Shown here piece after piece: positions 40,585-44,034 of a stretch of 44,034 bases of DNA. The notes beneath the pieces were generated by a model. It was not told the DNA's origin. It searched no databases and worked only from the letters and a program-made list of their open reading frames with translations. Position numbers and translations under genes: made by a program. The DNA is taken from NCBI RefSeq assembly GCF_001620365.2, contig NZ_LQMT02000012.1, positions 202,060 to 246,093 of the forward strand, given 5' to 3'. Each line of letters begins with the position of its first letter. Position 1 is the stretch's first letter. This stretch comes from Amycolatopsis keratiniphila subsp. keratiniphila (lineage in GTDB: Bacteria > Actinomycetota > Actinomycetes > Mycobacteriales > Pseudonocardiaceae).

Positions 40585-41499
40585 CCGGAAGTAACGCAAC
40601 GCGCCCGGGTGCAGCGGCAGTGGAGCGGTCTCGATGGCGGGATGGACGTCGATCGACAACGCCGCCCCGGCCGCCTTGACCAGCTGATCCCGCGCGTCGA
40701 ACAGCCCGCGCACCAGCGCCTCGGCGACGTCGTCACCCATCGACGTGGGCACCACCAGGAAGTTCGGCAGCACGAGCGTCGTCACCGGCGACGGCAGGTT
40801 GTAGGCGGTCACCGGGATGGTCGCGGTCCGGTACACCGGGCTGGTGGCCCGCAGCGCGTCCGCGAGATCGGTGATGTCGAGCAGCCGCAGGCCGACCGTG
40901 TGCACCTTCTCGGTGATCGACGGCGTCGGCAGGCCACCCGACCAGATGACGGCGTCGATCTGCCGGTTCTCCAGCGCGGGCAGCGCCTCGGGAAGGCCCA
41001 GGTTGCGCCGGTCGATCGCGCCGGTCAGCCCGGCCGCCTTCAGCAACTGCTTCGACAGGAACTCGACCCCCGAGTCCGGCGAACCGATCGCGACCTTGTG
41101 GCCGCGCAACTGCGCGAACGACTTGATCGACGAGTCGGCCCGCACGATGACGTGCAGGTAGTCGTCGTGCACGCGGGCCAGCGCGGCCAGCCCGGCGGTG
41201 TCGTCGGCGGCCACGTCGGCCGCCACGAACGCGACGTCGGCCTTCCCCGCCCGCACCCGTCCGACGTTGTCCGGCGAGCCCTGGGTCTCCTGGATCACGG
41301 GCCGCTCGGTGTTCAGCTGCACGGCCCACGCGTCGGCCAGCGCCTCGGCCAGTTTGTCGTAGACGCCCCCGTTGAGGCCCGCCGCGATCCGCACCTTCGT
41401 CCCGGACAGATCCGGCCCGCACCCGGTGACCAGGGCACAGACCACGGCGATCACCGCCGCGAGCACCCCTGGTCTCCTCATGAGGGTCGATCGTGCCAT
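40570..41499 (-). CDS. TAXI-family TRAP-type solute-binding lipoprotein, orphan
   Basis: The 309-residue protein starts with a lipoprotein signal ([19 protein letters not shown], lipobox LVTGC) and has TAXI-family features: [39 protein letters not shown] and [31 protein letters not shown] proteins bind small carboxylates for TRAP transporters, yet no DctQ/DctM membrane gene lies nearby. It may work with the convergent kinase as an extracellular receptor (inference). Start 41499 or 41481; either gives a plausible signal. Confidence 0.85.
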   Translation of the reverse strand: MARSTLMRRPGVLAAVIAVVCALVTGCGPDLSGTKVRIAAGLNGGVYDKLAEALADAWAVQLNTERPVIQETQGSPDNVGRVRAGKADVAFVAADVAADDTAGLAALARVHDDYLHVIVRADSSIKSFAQLRGHKVAIGSPDSGVEFLSKQLLKAAGLTGAIDRRNLGLPEALPALENRQIDAVIWSGGLPTPSITEKVHTVGLRLLDITDLADALRATSPVYRTATIPVTAYNLPSPVTTLVLPNFLVVPTSMGDDVAEALVRGLFDARDQLVKAAGAALSIDVHPAIETAPLPLHPGALRYFRSLKD

Positions 41500-41530
41500 G
41501 GAACCCCGCCCGCGTACCCTCGAAGGCGAG

Positions 41531-43012
41531 ATGAGCGCGCGCACTTACCAGATCCGCACCTTCGGCTGCCAGATGAACGTGCATGACTCCGAACGTCTTG
41601 CCGGGCAGCTCGAGGACGCCGGCTACGTTCCGGGTGACGGCGAGGCCACACCCGACCTGATCGTGTTCAACACCTGCGCGGTGCGGGAGAACGCGGACAA
41701 CAAGCTGTACGGCACCCTCGGCCATCTGCGCCCGCAGAAGACCGCGAAGCCGGACATGCAGATCGCCGTCGGCGGCTGCCTCGCGCAGAAGGACCGCGGC
41801 GAGATCGTCAAGCGCGCGCCCTGGGTGGACGTCGTCTTCGGCACGCACAACATCGGTTCGCTGCCGACGCTGCTCGAGCGCGCGCGGCACAACGCCGAGG
41901 CCGAGGTCGAGATCCTCGAATCGCTCGAGACCTTCCCTTCGACGCTCCCGGCGAAACGCGACTCGGCGTACGCGGGCTGGGTGTCGATTTCGGTCGGCTG
42001 CAACAACACCTGCACCTTCTGCATCGTCCCGGCGCTGCGCGGCAAGGAACGCGACCGCCGTCCCGGCGAGATCCTGGCCGAGGTCGAGGCGCTCGTCGCC
42101 GAAGGCGTGCTGGAAGTGACCCTGCTCGGCCAGAACGTGAACTCCTACGGCGTCGAATTCGGCGACCGGCTCGCGTTCGGGAAGCTGCTGCGCGCCTGCG
42201 GTTCGGTGGACGGGCTGGAGCGCGTCCGGTTCACCTCGCCGCATCCGGCGGCGTTCACCGAGGACGTCATCGACGCGATGGCCGAGACGCCGAACGTGTG
42301 CCACCAGCTGCACATGCCGCTGCAGTCCGGTTCGGACCGGGTGCTGCGCGAGATGAAGCGGTCGTACCGGTCGGCGCGCTACCTCAAGCTCCTCGACCGC
42401 GTGCGCGAGTCCATGCCCGACGCCGCGATCACCACCGACATCATCGTCGGCTTCCCCGGTGAGACCGAGGAAGACTTCCAGGCGACGCTCGACGTCGTCG
42501 CGCAGGCGCGGTTCTCCAGCGCGTTCACCTTCCAGTACTCGATCCGGCCGGGCACGCCCGCCGCCGAGATGGACGGGCAGCTGCCGAAGGAGGTCGTGCA
42601 GGAGCGCTACGAGCGGCTCGTGAAACTGCAGAACGACATCTCCTGGGACGAGAACAAGAAGATCGTCGGACGGCGGGTCGAGCTGCTGGTGGCCTCCGGC
42701 GAAGGCCGCAAGGACACCGAGACCCAGCGCATGAGCGGCCGCGCCCGGGACGGCAGGCTCGTCCACTTCACGCCGACCGGACCGCTCGTGGACCGGTCGG
42801 TGCGGCCCGGCGACGTCGTCGAGACCGTGGTGACCTACGGCGCTCCGCACCATCTCGTCGCCGACGGCGACCTGCTGTCGCATCGCCGCACCAAGGCGGG
42901 CGACAACTCCGAGGCCGGGCTGCGGCCGAAGACCAACGGCGTGACGCTGGGCCTGCCGGGCTTCGGTGCCCCGGCCGTCACGCCGGAACCGGTGAGCGGG
43001 TGTGCACTGTGA
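41531..43012 (+). CDS. miaB: tRNA-2-methylthio-N6-dimethylallyladenosine synthase
   Basis: MiaB, a radical-SAM enzyme, adds the methylthio group to i6A37 in tRNAs that read UNN codons. The 493-residue protein shows an N-terminal UPF0004 domain with three cluster cysteines ([20 protein letters not shown]), the radical-SAM motif [13 protein letters not shown], and a C-terminal TRAM part. ATG 41531 fits the family start. Its stop overlaps the next gene. Confidence 0.95.
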   Translation: MSARTYQIRTFGCQMNVHDSERLAGQLEDAGYVPGDGEATPDLIVFNTCAVRENADNKLYGTLGHLRPQKTAKPDMQIAVGGCLAQKDRGEIVKRAPWVDVVFGTHNIGSLPTLLERARHNAEAEVEILESLETFPSTLPAKRDSAYAGWVSISVGCNNTCTFCIVPALRGKERDRRPGEILAEVEALVAEGVLEVTLLGQNVNSYGVEFGDRLAFGKLLRACGSVDGLERVRFTSPHPAAFTEDVIDAMAETPNVCHQLHMPLQSGSDRVLREMKRSYRSARYLKLLDRVRESMPDAAITTDIIVGFPGETEEDFQATLDVVAQARFSSAFTFQYSIRPGTPAAEMDGQLPKEVVQERYERLVKLQNDISWDENKKIVGRRVELLVASGEGRKDTETQRMSGRARDGRLVHFTPTGPLVDRSVRPGDVVETVVTYGAPHHLVADGDLLSHRRTKAGDNSEAGLRPKTNGVTLGLPGFGAPAVTPEPVSGCAL

Positions 43013-43470
43013 CCGAACCGAAGATCGACGAACTCGCCGCCGAGATCGACGAGGTCGGTGAGCGCGCGGCCAAGACGATCGAGCTCGGCAGGCGTGGATT
43101 CACCATCGCCGTGCTGGTGTTCGTGCTGCTGATCGCCCAGCTGCTGCCCTGGGTCGGCGAGCACGCCGGCTGGGAGGTGCTGCTCGGCCGGGGCGGCGGG
43201 ATCCCGCAGCTGTTCGCCGCGACCTCCACCGGGATCGGGGTGTTCGTCGGCGCCGTCACGCTGGTGACCCGGCGCTGGTGGCTGGCCTGGGTCTGCGCCG
43301 CGGGCGGCTGGTTCGCCTCCGTCGACGGCATGCTCGCGATCTGGTCACAGCAGTCCTCGAACGCGACCGGCGCGGCCGGTGGCGGTCCGGGCTTCGGGCT
43401 GATCGTCGCCTGGATCGCCACCGTCGCGCTGGCCATCTACTGGATGCGTGCGGCCTTCTCCCGCAGCTAG
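43009..43470 (+). CDS. Conserved membrane protein coupled to miaB
   Basis: The 153-residue protein begins with a charged helical segment ([23 protein letters not shown]) and then has four membrane spans (about 32-50, 68-90, 95-115, 130-150). GTG 43009 overlaps the miaB TGA (GTGA). A membrane protein in the same place follows miaB in mycobacteria (Rv2732c position), so this looks like its counterpart. Function is unknown. Confidence 0.8.
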   Translation: MTEPKIDELAAEIDEVGERAAKTIELGRRGFTIAVLVFVLLIAQLLPWVGEHAGWEVLLGRGGGIPQLFAATSTGIGVFVGAVTLVTRRWWLAWVCAAGGWFASVDGMLAIWSQQSSNATGAAGGGPGFGLIVAWIATVALAIYWMRAAFSRS

Positions 43471-43919
43471 CCGACCCGCAGGGTGAGGTTGCTGGACGTG
43501 TACGCGCTCGCGTAGAGCGTCGTTTCCGGGTGGTAGGCCCTCAGCGTGACCACCGCGCTGAGGGAGAAGCTCAGCTTCAGGGAGAACGTCGAGTTGGGCC
43601 GGCAGGTCGTGTCGGCGATGTTCACCCACACGCTGCCCTGAAGCTGCTGCACGATGATCGCTTCGAGGCTGTCGGCCGCGTCGCCGCCTTCTTGAGCCTG
43701 CAGAGTCCCCTTGAGGGTGACCTTTTCGTTGACCTTGACCTGCTTCTTGCTGAGCGAGGCGTCGAGTTTGACCTTCTTCTTGCCCGCTTCGGCGGAGACC
43801 GGGGCCGGTGCCGGTGCGGCCGTCGCCGACGCGGCCGGGGCGAGCCCGGCCACCAGAGCACAACTGATCGCCAGGGCGGCGAACGCCCGGCGTACTGGGG
43901 GAATCAGTGTCTGGTTCAT
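43467..43919 (-). CDS. Secreted protein of unknown function
   Basis: The 150-residue protein has a clear Sec signal peptide (RRAFAALAISCALVAGLAPAASA, cleavage near 32-34). The mature part is lysine-rich at first (GKKKVKLDASLSKKQVKVNEKVTLKGTL) and then beta-rich, like an Ig-type or bacterial surface domain. Only one cysteine remains in the mature protein. Its stop codon overlaps that of the convergent membrane protein. No homolog is recognised. Confidence 0.75.
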   Translation of the reverse strand: MNQTLIPPVRRAFAALAISCALVAGLAPAASATAAPAPAPVSAEAGKKKVKLDASLSKKQVKVNEKVTLKGTLQAQEGGDAADSLEAIIVQQLQGSVWVNIADTTCRPNSTFSLKLSFSLSAVVTLRAYHPETTLYASAYTSSNLTLRVG

Positions 43920-44023
43920 GATCGAAGTCGACCACGGCCGAGCGCGGAGAGCGCTCGAATACGCACGAAGGTGCTAGCCATCCCTCCACAGTGGAGTGAC
44001 GCGCGTGCCCGCCCCCGAACGCC

Positions 44024-44034
44024 ATGAACGGTCC
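44024..44034. repeat. Partial hairpin repeat at window edge
   Basis: ATGAACGGTCC equals the reverse complement of 9404-9414, the outer arm of the 9370-9412 hairpin. The rest, if present, lies outside the window. Confidence 0.35.

Overview
The window is about 70% G+C. Its gene content and order point to an actinomycete of the Pseudonocardiaceae, most likely Amycolatopsis or a close relative. Supporting signs are the DUF3046-recA-recX order, a mycothiol-type maleylpyruvate isomerase fold protein, an F420-dependent oxidoreductase, a mycobacterial-type Sdh1 complex, actinobacterial LexA and PafBC boxes, and many leaderless genes. This is inference from content; no database search was possible.

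Region 1 to 11.6 kb is mostly metabolic. A tightly coupled minus-strand operon (crtE, crtI, crtB, then an F420-type oxidoreductase) makes a C40 carotenoid. Upstream lie a CGNR/ABATE regulator and, divergently, azlCD (branched-chain amino acid export). Next come a MerB-like protein, metF, a DUF885 metallohydrolase, an EamA transporter preceded by a 13-codon leader ORF with competing RNA stems, and a YbaK-GNAT pair.

Region 11.6 to 24.5 kb is rich in DNA-damage signals. A perfect LexA box precedes a HEPN (SAV_6107-like) gene that is followed by a maleylpyruvate isomerase fold protein. PafBC-type promoters precede a VOC gene, the helicase lhr and recA; recA also has a LexA box. An ACT-GNAT acetyltransferase, peptide deformylase and a membrane-anchored Hsp70-like protein lie between them.

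Region 24.5 to 34.8 kb separates recX from the glutamate-type ABC operon and miaB. It starts with an 860-bp gene-free stretch holding a 21-bp-period repeat array and a MITE-like segment. It continues with small accessory genes, the Entner-Doudoroff genes edd-eda, and a divergent Sdh1 operon; two Crp-like sites lie in the edd-sdh intergenic region. It ends with a small ORF and intrinsic terminator, a tRNA-Glu(UUC) and a small methyltransferase.

Region 34.8 to 44 kb holds gluDCBA (minus strand), a two-component system convergent with an orphan TAXI lipoprotein, miaB with a coupled membrane protein, and a secreted protein.

Recurrent features are dispersed palindromic hairpins with the core TGAAGGCCnCCTTC placed just after stop codons, and start codons placed 6 to 7 nt after a TAnnnT -10 element, which implies leaderless mRNAs.
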